From positions 33,716,664 to 33,780,663 of the forward strand of contig BRKX01000006.1 in the NCBI GenBank assembly GCA_026008535.1: DNA of 64,000 nucleotides. The letters are read 5' to 3'. Positions 35,097-45,809 of this stretch are shown in pieces. The translations under genes and the position numbers were made by a program. Origin of the DNA: Perilla frutescens (lineage: Eukaryota > Streptophyta > Magnoliopsida > Lamiales > Lamiaceae). The notes beneath the pieces were generated by a model, which was given only the letters and a program-made list of their open reading frames with translations, was not told the origin of the DNA and made no database searches. Positions within the stretch are counted from its first letter, which is position 1, and each line of letters starts with the position of its first letter.

Positions 35097-38000
35097 CTCC
35101 CTCCGTTTTTGAATAAGTATCATTTTAACATTTTAATTTTGTTTCAAAAAAGTGTCATTCTACAAATTCGAGATAGAAAATTCACATTTTTCATACATTT
35201 GCCCTTATTTAATGCATTCAAATATCTATATATAACTAATTTAATGAATTCACATGTAATAACCTGGTCCCGAAAAGGGCGATTAAGTGGGGACGGGGTG
35301 TTAATCCAAAAAGGATTAATATGTTGAATACAGTTAACAATCAAGTAAGCTAAAGATAGGATATGCCCTCTAGAAAGTTGGACAACATAACCTCTGTAAC
35401 TAGAGCAAATCCACGTTTATAAACGGCTTAAAAGAGAAGAATGGATATGGTAACAATTCAATAAGCGTTTTCATAGGTCATGTGAAAGTAAATAAACAGA
35501 TACCAATAGTCAATAGACCCATTCATAGGTTGACGAAAGAAACAGACATCAGTATGTTGAGCAAATGAAGTCTTTCCATAGGCCAAAACGAATGATCAAG
35601 TAGGCATAACAAAAGAATGGGCTTCCTCCCCATTAGAATAATTATATAGTTAAGAATATAAGACATGCTAACTAGGAAGTCAACAAATGTTCAAAATCAG
35701 AGAAGTAGAATCATATCAACAAAATACCATAAGTCATCAGAGTAGCAAGAAACATGGTGAGACTAATACTATAATAATAAAACATGATCTCAACAGTCAA
35801 CCCACTTCACAGCCACCATCGACCTTTGCATCTCAACCTAAAAAACATTTGAAAAAGAAGGCGTGAGTACTAATGTACTAAGTGGGGTTTTATAAGAAAA
35901 CTCTAAAAAACTTTCGAAATATCCAACAAAAACTGGCAGCATATGGAAAACAAAACGTAAAAGCCATTCCCATATATGCAAAACATTTTTACTTCCTGTG
36001 GGCCCATCCTGGCTAAAACCTGATGTCTACTGTACCCTGAGGCATGCCATAGGATAAGAGAGTGGTTATCTCAAATATCCCACCGAGTATGCGAGGGGAT
36101 TACCTAGCAATGACTCCCTAGTAATCAAAAGATCACAACCTGGTGACCCAAAGGCTACAACTTGGTAACCGAAGGTTACAACCTATAGATACGAGTATAC
36201 GAGGAGGTTACACAGTAGTGACTCCGAGTATACGAGTGGATTACCAAGCAGTGACTCCCTAGTGATCAAAAGACCACAACCTGGTAACCCAAAGATTACA
36301 ACATGATAATATATTCATCGTTCCTTGAGCTCAATATCCTGTATAACAATCATTTAATCTCGACATTCAATCCTCAACCTTTAATCCGCAATATTCAATC
36401 CTCAACCTTTAATCCTCAATATTCAATTTTCAACATTCAATTTTGTTTTAACAATCAATCATCAATTCTCAACATTCAATTATGCTAACATAGATCATAG
36501 CCTAGAATAAGTCATCTAGGTCTAATTCCTCAATCAATACCATAGCCTCAATGCCCATAAGGGATACTATAGTCAACGCATAATTCATCTAAATAACGTT
36601 TTCTCATCAATAATATCAATATCAAAGTTAACTTATGATCATGATCATCTATAACTCATATCATAACATATCATGCTTACATTAATCTCATATCATGCTT
36701 AAGAGCTCAAACAACAATTCACATTATCATATCCCATAGCATAATAATTTTCTTGTACAAAGACTATTTAGAGAGAGTATAAAACATTTTATTGGATATT
36801 TTAGTGTACCCTATCATGCTTCTAGACCTCACTAGCTCAAAATTGTAGATGAGTATAGTATTACCCATCTTGATCGTTATTCTCGAGATGAAGCAATGAG
36901 CTACAACTCCCTCCTTGATTCCTTCGGGGTTTGGCTTGTCCTACAAAATTCTAATATTGACTTAGCGATCTATTCGAATATCCTAGAACCCAAAATCACA
37001 CAAACTAAATTCCTTGACTACGACCCTATCGCGGATTATATGACTTTAGACACCTCTAAACGACTTGTCCTGAACATGAAACATCATTAAAATAACAATT
37101 TAAGATCGTCCAAATCAAAAGATTGATGAAAGACGACGCTCTGCTGTTTCTACCCGTTTTCGACGTTTTTACCAAAAATCCAATAACACCTTATAATTAT
37201 CCAAAAATTATGAAATCAATTGAGTATATCCCACATCATAACAAAAGTAAAATAACTAAATTCGGGATTTTTCCATTGACCTTTGATTTCAAAATAAAAC
37301 TCGAATAAATTTTACATTTTAAGCAAAAATCCATATGATGGGATATTCTAAATCAAATTTCAATGAGATGTTATTCCAACGTAAAATAATATTTTGGATA
37401 ACTTTCCAGTTGAAACATTTTGAATTAGGAGTCTCAAAACTGCCCGAAATGGCCAAATACTGAATCTGATCGGTAACCGCAACAGGTCCCGTTTTCCAGC
37501 GATCTGACTAGTTTCCGGCCACCAGATGACATTGACATAAAAAAAACATGTAGCACTTAAAGATATATAACATACTAAAATTTCAGCTCGATAGGAGAAG
37601 AAACGAATCGAAATGAGGCGTTGGAAGGCAGCAACTATGCGGAGCGGCTGCTCTAGCAACGACGGGCGGACTCCGGTAGTGGCTCTGGAAGTCATTCGGC
37701 TGCTGAGCGACTCCTCCCCGTGCTCCCTTGACCCGAACTCGCCCCGCCTCAACTCTGTCTCTCTCTCTCTCTGTCTCTCTGTCTCTCTCTCTTCTATCTT
37801 TCTTTGGCCCCAAGTTTGGTTATGAGGAGTGGAGTGGAGAAATAAGGTTTGGGGCATCAACTATGTATAGGGAAAAAAGTGGAAAATATCCGGTATAAAA
37901 TTAGGATATAAAATACTGATAAAATATTTTTCGGATTCAATTAAAGTTATTTTATTCAATGGTGAGGTCCAAATAACCTCCAACAAAAAATTCAAAAATA

Positions 38001-38666
38001 CCGAGAGACTCATTGGGTTGAGTACTATTAAACCAACCCATCGAAGAAAAATAAGAAGGCCGTTAGAAGAAAATCGAAGATGGCTTGACTTTTTGAAACG
38101 AAAATTTACTATTCCGCATGTTTTGCTAGAAATGCTCTCGAGAGTTCATTTGACCTCTGATTGAAAATTCAAAAATATGAATGGAGTCCTTGGGCGATTT
38201 TTCATAAGGACGGCTTGTCAAAACAAGATCCGAATCAACATACAAGATTTCATTAAAATCTGAAAATCAAGATATTTCAGAAAATCATTATTCACAAATT
38301 ATCTCTTTACATTTTTCAACACCAGGACTCCCATAGACTTCAGAATAAAATTCTGAAGGTACCGACAAACTCCTTGAGACATTATCTTTCAAACAAGCCT
38401 AAAAATCGGCTATTCCATGATACCAGAAATATAATTCAAAAAGACCATCTTTACAAAAAGACCCCTAAAGACATGACTTACATCCGTTTCCTTTAATTAT
38501 CGGTTAAATTTTCTCTTAATAATTCATAATCTAAATTAGGAATATTTCTTAATCATATTCTGAAAATTCAGGTTGTTACATCACATAAGGGTGTATTAAG
38601 TAACTCAATTAATTTTTAATCTGTGTGCATTCGTCTATAATAACACTTAATTGGAAAATGAGAGAG
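35097..38666. mobile_element. Stowaway-like MITE, interrupted by a solo LTR
   Basis: Left end CTCCCTCCGTTTTTG (35097), right end, on the minus strand, CTCTCTCATTTTCC (to 38666), flanked by TA at 35095-35096 and 38667-38668. CTCCCTCCGT ends with TA duplication are the hallmark of plant Stowaway elements. Without the inserted LTR and its duplicated target the element is about 240 bp. The empty site is seen in copy 2 of the surrounding duplication (aaaatataaatg). Confidence 0.75.
35255..38580 (-). mobile_element. 3.3-kb solo LTR, TSD tcaca
   Basis: Starts TGTAATAACCTG and ends CAGGTTGTTACA, a 12-bp inverted repeat with one mismatch, flanked by tcaca at 35250-35254 and 38581-38585. It belongs to the same family as the LTR at 51332-54416, in opposite orientation: the segment near 36005-36120 (gtctactgtaccctgaggca, gagtatgcgaggggattacc) matches the reverse complement of 53330-53440. 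A CT-rich run (37757-37796) and GC-richer block (37610-37760) mark the promoter side on the minus strand. Reading frames inside are not coding. Confidence 0.9.
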
Positions 38667-39152
38667 TAAATGTTTGAGTTTGGAAAAATATAAATCTCGA
38701 AAATAAGGGCATAACAAAAATAGAACAAAGAAACTACACGTTAATAATTTTCACACACACACACACATAGAAATCATAAGATGATAATGGCAATCCACAT
38801 GCGAACATTAAATGCGGTCTACAAATGGTAAACCAATATACTTATAGAATGCAAATCATAAAATGGCTATAAAATATAAATGTTTGAATTTTGGGGTTTA
38901 AAACTTGATTAATTTCAATTTTTTTGGGGCTCCATCTTTTTTTCAATGTAGAAAGTAATAAATTTAGAATAAATAAAACAAATAATTTTTCACACTATTC
39001 ATTGATAAGATATTTTTGGGAGGGAAATGAATAGTCGTAGCTAGAGTACTTTATTTTAGCGTGTAGTACTAATAGATTTGATGTAACTAAAGTACTGAAT
39101 GCAATCATTGTTAAGAACAAAAAGACAATTCGACGAAAGATTTTGGTATTAT

Positions 39153-40122
39153 TGTTAGGATTGTATACTGAAAGCTTGTCTTTGTATACTATTAACAATG
39201 GTTTTTGACGATATAGATTGATTATTATTGCAGTCACTGTTTGTGCATATTATTTATTGTTATATTTATATAAGCATGTTTCCTTATACTTGCATTGTAG
39301 ATTATATGGTGTGGGTAAACACACGGTAAAGATCATATCATCGGGTTCCTTTCAAAGTATTAAAAAGCTCGCGGTTTAGATGATCCTGAACCAATTATTG
39401 TACGCCGTAGAATAATCTGATAGTTAGTTAATCTTGACTAACTGATTATTTTGATACACTGACACGTGTATTGAGAAGGATCGCGACAGAATACTATTCT
39501 CTAATCTGACCCTAAAAGGAGAGAATAAAGATCCACAGAGTTCAGGTTCTTAAGCCTTGCACAGTGGCGGACATATGTGTGTTATGTCTACTGCTTTGAT
39601 TTATCAATGGGTGAAATTCTTGATAGAGTCCACAATCTCGATATTTTGGGAGACACAGTACACGCCTCCCTTTCTATTAATTAGAGAGGGAGGAGGCGTG
39701 TATCATATACACATGCATCCACTCTCTCTCTCATATTGCACTCTTGATTCCTTTAGCTTATCCATACACGGTTTAGTAGCTTGTAGCCCACTCTACATCT
39801 AAACGGGTATTGGGAATACAGTAGAAGATCGAGGAGTATCTCTGCATCTCCAAGAGGCATCGAGTACAGTGGGAAAGAAAGGCCATTCGATCGTGTCTTC
39901 TACAACAACGAGATTAGACCTGTAATCTTGTGAGCAACCCTACTTTGTCGTGTAAGTTGATCTGTCATTTTAATTTTTCCGCTGTGATTAATTCAACTAT
40001 CTTGCATGATATGTTCAATGTGGGTTTAATATCATCACACATAAAATCATGATTTGTATGCATGTAGAATTATAGATTAACCGATTAGATCATGTGGGGC
40101 GTAATTCGAAAAAACCCCAACA
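39153..40122. mobile_element. 970-bp solo LTR, probably copia, TSD attat
   Basis: Starts TGTTAGGATTG and ends CCCCAACA; flanked by attat at 39148-39152 and 40123-40127. No primer site or coding sequence is attached. The TGTT/AACA ends and about 1-kb size suit a copia LTR, but orientation and lineage are not certain. A strong hairpin lies at 39659-39702. Confidence 0.85.
39659..39702. repeat. hairpin inside the solo LTR
   Basis: tacacgcctcc at 39659-39669 is exactly complementary to ggaggcgtgta at 39692-39702; pairing continues inward after a 3-base bulge to a small loop at 39676-39682. Confidence 0.75.
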
Positions 40123-40562
40123 ATTATTGTTAAAATGCGGAGAGCATCTACGAATGAAGGAAAAAACTATAAACACAATCGGGAAAGACTAGTATATTGC
40201 TAAAACTCTCAATTAATAATATCATCCACTACTCCCACAATTAACACCATTAGGGTGGTAAACGAGACGAGTCGAGCTGAATACCTTCAAGCTCGAGTTC
40301 GGCTCATTTAACATATACTCGGCTTAAGCTCGAGTTCGACTCGAGCTTCGAGTTTGAGTTCAAGTTCGGCGGAACTAAGAAAATTCATGATCGAGTTCGA
40401 CTCGATAAGGATATGTTCAAGTTCAATAAAAAAACTCGACAGAAAGCCTGATTAAAGCTCGATAATAATAAAATTCGTGAACGAGTTCTTTTCTTTTCTT
40501 TTTCATATTTTGTCTAATTATGTTTATTTTTATTTTATTTTCTTTATTAATTACTTTATTAT

Positions 40563-41850
40563 TGATGAAGCCATGCAAGGCATTGAAGGCCTTGAACCCG
40601 AGCTGCAATTCAAAGGTCCAATGACGCGACTTCGAGCAAATAAATTACAAGGTTATTTTCAAGTGTTGATTCGTAAGAAGTTTGAGGAATTAGAAGATGC
40701 AAAGTGCTGCCATACTTTAGTTAATTTATTAACTAATGAAGATCAAGATCATACCATGGAGAATATAACTTGAAGAGTTGAAGAAGAGAGCAAGAATAAG
40801 TGCATTTGTGCATGGAGCTGTTTTCGCCCTTGATTTAATTTAATTAAGGGGTTGATTTTTATCTAGACTATATTATTTATTTAATTAATTTAGACTATAG
40901 TTTAGATCAGTTTTTAATTAATATTTAAGTGTAATTTTCATTCCTTTTAGTATAGGTTTGACTAGAATTGTATTTAAGGCAATTTCCAACCTTAAATAGA
41001 ATTCTAGCTTAGGTAGTTTTATAGTGTAGTTAGAGATCCTTTTTGGATCAGATTTTTAGGGCTTTTTACACTTAATTTTCGTGCACCTCATGCCCTATAA
41101 ATAGGGGAACCATGTTACTTTGATATTTTAGACATTATTGATTAAAATTGCTTTTGCATTCAATTTGTGTCTCAATCGTTTAAAGCTTTTGATTGTTTTC
41201 CTCGAAAATTATCATTCTTGAAGTCTAGAAAACTTTGAGTCTTAATTTCAAGGGAACGTTCTAATTCATACGAAGAATTAGGGTGAACTCGCTACGAAGA
41301 ACAACTTGGAGATTCGTTTTCGTCGTACAACATACGCCGTGGATTAATCGGGTTGTAATTCAACATCACTATCATCAACGCCACCATCTCTGACGTCCTC
41401 CATCATCCTCAAGTCATCCATATCACCTTCAAACATTCAAATTCGTTTGTGCTTGGGTTCAAGTTCGTTCGAGTCCAATTCCAGATCCCTTCGTCGTATT
41501 CTGCACCATAAACCGTAAGTCCTTTTTATCCTTAACATATCCTATCTTCCCTAGCCATTCTTAACCCATAAATCACGTCCCAAATACCACCAACTTCCAG
41601 CCATAATTCTCATCCCAAAACAGCCCCTTTCTTGTTGGATTTGTGTTCCGTTTTTGTGTCGTAGTCTAGATATCGTAATTAGGTCTAGATTTGTTTGTTC
41701 TTTATGTTCGAGTCCCTATTGGTTTAATTTCAGTTTATTGTCGTTTATTTGAGTCTTAGAGTAGGGTTGAATCCTTCCTTAGTTGGCGTGTTTGATTCTA
41801 GAAGTCTTCCGCGCGTTCTCGTATCTGTACAAATTGTCCGGGTTGCATAA
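40563..41850 (+). repeat. 5' LTR of the chromovirus-like element
   Basis: 1,288 bp. Starts TGATGAAGCC; ends gttgcataa where the 3' LTR has gttacatca. It has a TATA-like CCCTATAAATAGG near 41092-41104. The first 210 bases carry the same reading frame as the end of Pol in the 3' LTR (40563-40773). Confidence 0.92.
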
Positions 41851-41857
41851 TAAATTT

Positions 41858-41870
41858 TAGCATCAGAGCC
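41858..41870 (+). other. primer-binding site, initiator tRNA-Met
   Basis: TAGCATCAGAGCC, one base from TGGTATCAGAGCC after allowing the usual decay, eight bases after the LTR. Confidence 0.75.
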
Positions 41871-41960
41871 AGGTCAGCTCTGCTGGTCGTGGTTCAATCC
41901 TACGTGTCAATTTATCGTTTACTTGTCAGTTGACATGTCTATCGAGTTGTAATAGTCAAT

Positions 41961-42087
41961 GTTCATTGAAAAAAAAACGATCGGTTAAAAAAAAAACCGA
42001 AAGTAACCAAAAAAAAAAGGTTACGGTAAAAAAAAAAGAAAGAAAGACCGAATAAAAAAAAATCGGATTTAAAAAAAGGAAAATCCG
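41961..42087 (+). promoter_or_regulatory. leader with a chain of oligo(A)-loop hairpins
   Basis: Between primer site and gag, consecutive complementary arms enclose A runs: tcggtt/aaccga around A8, gtaacc/ggttac around A10, cggt/accg around a 19-base A/G run, ccga/tcgg around A runs, and cggattt/aaatccg around aaaaaaagga. Just before them tcaatg-tt-cattga pairs too. In the element RNA these would form a row of short stems with exposed oligo(A) loops, where packaging signals are expected. Function is inference. Confidence 0.6.
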
Positions 42088-42729
42088 AAAAAAAAAGGAA
42101 AAATCTAATTTGATCTTTGAATTACCTTCTGAGTTAGCTTTTATTTTTAGTTCTTTCCTTTAGTTCTAGTCATAGTTGGTAACTCCCTTGTGAGCTTTAT
42201 TTTAGTTTTGGGAACTTTCCTTATAGTATTGTTCTTTAGTTGGTAATTTCCAATTGAATTACATTTTAATTTGATTGCTTCCATTTAGAGTCTAGTCTAA
42301 TTAAGGTATTTAGATTGTGTCACACTAGTGGTACACATATCCAAATCATTTTCTTTCCTTCTTTCTTAATTTCTTTCCTCCCTTTTACCTTAACACACCC
42401 GGTTTCCCGGTTTTCCATCTTCTCTCTACTATTTATGCTCCCGAGCTCCGATATTTCTCCACCATACCATTCTGGAAACGTCTCAATGAGACAAACCAAA
42501 CTCACGGTTTTTCTGTGACATAAGGGCTTTTTAGGCCAAATTCCATCAGCTTCAAGGTTAAATCGCCCCCAGAAGTTCGAGAGAAGCTGATTTCAAGCAA
42601 CGGAAGAGTCGATTAACACCACCATATACACACCTCTCACACGAGCACCACTACATACTTGAGAGCATACACGAGGGGTAAAATACAGAGAGAAAACACG
42701 AGTGATTGTGAGGAATTGTGAGGTCCTAC

Positions 42730-44208
42730 TGTTCGGTATTTATTTTCACCTAAACTGCAAGTGTACAGCGAGGCTTATAGGATAGCGGTGAACAAGAGTA
42801 TCGTTTCCACATGGATTTAAGATGTAATCTGCTAGTTATTCACTTTAACCCCTCGCAGTTATCTAGACTATCAAACATGGTTGAATTTAACTAATTAAAA
42901 ACTAAAGATAATAAATAAAATAAATCACCACAGCAGAAATCAACACAGATAAATCAAACACTGAAGAAAAAGACGCATTCTAGGATTGGATAATCATTAC
43001 TTAATCTATTCTCTTAATCAAACCATTTAATGTCTATGTTGGGATTTAAATCATGCTAGAACAATCACTCATGTATTCTAAACCTTCTCTCGAAGCGCAT
43101 AGATTGTAGATCACACAACAAATATTAACGTCTCCGTTCAATACCTATTATGCAACTCCTAATGGTTCCAAAGATTTATTGTTCTCTAAATTAATCGCAA
43201 CTCTCTCGAGTGATATTGACTAACCAGTTAATTATTCCAAATCTTGTTTTAAAACTCATCTCTCGAATTATGGATTAACACATCAAATTGTATCATTTAG
43301 TGATCAAGTAAATAATACAGAGAAAACAGGAATAATCAAAATATAATTAAATCATAGACACCAAATAATATGAATCAAAAGAACTTCATAAATAAATCAT
43401 AATCCAACCCTAGAATACTAGGGTTTTAGCTATCCATGTCAAAATAAATAACTAAAACAATCCACAAAATAAACATTGTATTCTAAGAATAAAGTAAATA
43501 AAACCCGGAGATTCTATATTGGCTTTGGTCTTGAACACTCTTGAATCCTTTGGTCTTATTCTTCGCGTCTTCTTTTCTCTGCAGCAACTCTCTGTTGGCA
43601 ACTTTTAGGTAGGAGGAATTGTTTTTTATTTTCGTGCATTGAAACCCTTAAAATACCAAGTAAGAATTTGATCCAAAGTAGGAAACCACAAGTTGTACCG
43701 CCATTAAAATTCGCGAGCTCGCTCCCGAGCATGTCGGTCGCGACTCAGGTCGAGACTCTACGTGGCTTCCAGGTGGCAGGAAATTCACGAGCTCTTCGGA
43801 TATTCGCGACCGGGTCTCGAATATTGCAAAGATGACCCATTCCTCTGTCGCGATCAAACAGTTGATGACTCTTGGTGATTCGCGGTCTTGCTCGCGATTC
43901 GCGAACTGGTCGCGAATTTTCCTCTGTGAACCCCAGAAACTATCGCGACTTCACAGTCAAAGGCCGGAATCCTCACTCGCAAGCTGCCACGTCAGCCGCG
44001 GTTCTCGACTATTTTGCGTGTATTTCCCGAGACTTCCATACTTCGTTCAAACAACATCTTTTCAAGTACAATTCCTGCAAAATTCCAACAAGTAATACCA
44101 AACTCCCAAATGCATGAAAACGCAAATAAACTGAGATGAAACTCACCTAAAACAATTCAAACTTGACACAAGATTGTACCAAACTTAGTGAAAAATCTCA
44201 GTTTATCA
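42730..44208 (-). repeat. 3' LTR of the Athila-type element
   Basis: 1,479 bp with plus-strand ends TGTTCGGTATT and CAGTTTATCA. It carries a dense cluster of TCGCGA motifs (43711-43947). Compared with the 5' LTR it keeps more CG dinucleotides. Confidence 0.93.
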
Positions 44209-44221
44209 ACTCCCCCAAACT
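44209..44221 (-). other. polypurine tract of the Athila-type element
   Basis: Minus strand AGTTTGGGGGAGT directly before the LTR start TGATAAACTG. Confidence 0.85.
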
Positions 44222-45750
44222 AAGAAGTTTGTTTGTCCTCAAACAAAGAACAAAACTAAACACGGATTTCAAACAATACATAACTCCACAATTTATATTC
44301 TAGCATCTACAACCTCGAAAATCTAATCGGGAAAAGACACGAACAAGTACAACACTCATATCATGAACACATGCAATAGATTTCAACAAGCAGAATTCAA
44401 GCCAATGATCCTCACTAGTGTGTGTTTCGCTCAAACACTAAAAGTGTGATAAAATAGGGGTAAGCACTCATCGAAACATTGAACTATACACTTGGTCTAC
44501 CATAAGCTTGCATGAAATCTCAACTCTCCACTGACAAACAAATGTGCTCAAAATTAAGATCAAATAGGGCTTTTGTTAAGGTTGTAATGTAGGCTCGAGT
44601 TAAGGTTAGGAATATTTGGCTCAAGTGACTCAACAATTGCAACACAATCCACCACTTTTACTTTCTATTCCCAACTGCTTTTCACATTCAAACACTAGTT
44701 GGAATATTTCCAACTTCCTCCTACACCACTTTAAGTCATCCTTATTTTTTCTTTCTTTCAATTCATGGACCTTTGGTCTCTTTTCTTTATTTCTTTTCAT
44801 TAGCACTTTTCACATTTTTTTCTTTTTAGTGCTCTTTTTCTTTTTTTCAACACTCACAAAGCATTTTTTTTTGTGCACCAAGAAAAATTCACCACTTATC
44901 ACCATTTTTTTTCCATCCCAACTCCATAATTCCTTACCCTTTTTCCTATTTCTCCACAAGAATCAACAAATACATCCCAAATAGGCTTCCAAAGAAAAGG
45001 CAATTAGGCACAAAATGGCTCGCAAAGGAATATAATGAATTTAGGATAGTGTATGGGATAAATGGCTAAAGAAAAGATGACCTACTATCATCTCCTATTT
45101 TCAAGCACAGAAACTCAATCTCAAGCAAGACGGCATGCAAGTTCTAGAGAAACAAGTGCATAGACAACCAACACACAAGAACAAAAATTAAGACAATAGT
45201 CTTATAGGCTCAAAAAACTCACAGCTCAACATTGGTCAAAATAAAGCTCGATGAATTTCAAAACACATGTTCATTCAAATCATGCTATACATGCTCAAAT
45301 CATCCCTAATCAGATATCTCAATTATAAGTACTAAACCATAAACCATAAAGCATATATCATCAAAATCCCAAGTAAAATTCAAGACCAAAATTCAAAATT
45401 TTTCAACTTTCCGAAAAACAAAACCAAAACACAACAAGTAAAGCAGGTAAAAACACAAAAAACACAACAAAGGTCTAGACACTACAAGCATACATCCCCC
45501 CAAACTTATTCAAATCCACGGGATGGAATAAGTTTGCAAAAATGCATGTAGGTGTCGTCGACCACTTACAACGATCACATGGATGTCCGATTGGGTTCAA
45601 CGTCCTCCCCTAAACTTGTCGATAGACAAGTTGATCAAATTGCTATCCCCCAAAGTATAGCATCCATCCGGTCTTTACCTGCATAACTCAGAAAAAGAAG
45701 TGAAAAACATAAATAAGGAAAAAAAACTAACTGAAATAAAATAAAACATA
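44222..45750 (-). other. non-coding 3' internal region of the Athila-type element
   Basis: About 1.5 kb after the protease, without a recognisable domain on either strand. A T-rich block at 44740-44870 (A-rich in the sense direction) matches in position that of the element at 17643-23770. The 122-codon plus-strand frame at 44616-44984 is low-complexity and antisense, so it is not called. Confidence 0.6.
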
Positions 45751-45766
45751 TTGGGTTGCCTCCCAA
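45751..45766 (-). promoter_or_regulatory. conserved hairpin 44 nt after the gag-protease stop
   Basis: Plus-strand ttggg-ttgcct-cccaa, a 5-bp stem with a 6-base loop, followed by aagcgc and tttaacgtc. The same loop and distance are found in the other gag-only family (20642-20659). Confidence 0.65.
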
Positions 45767-45809
45767 CAAGCGCTGCATTTAACGTCGACAGCCAGACGAA
45801 TTTGGGAAC

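Larger units (their letters stand above)
34870..38880. repeat. tandem duplication of about 230 bp, first copy interrupted
   Basis: Copy 1 (from about 34872) and copy 2 (38683-38880) share aaaatataaatc, aaaata-agggcataacaaaa, a CA microsatellite, aatccacatgcga, and ttataaaatataaatgtttga. In copy 1 the join ttataaaata/aatgtttgag is opened by a MITE at 35097-38666. Copy 2 shows the uninterrupted site. Confidence 0.8.
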
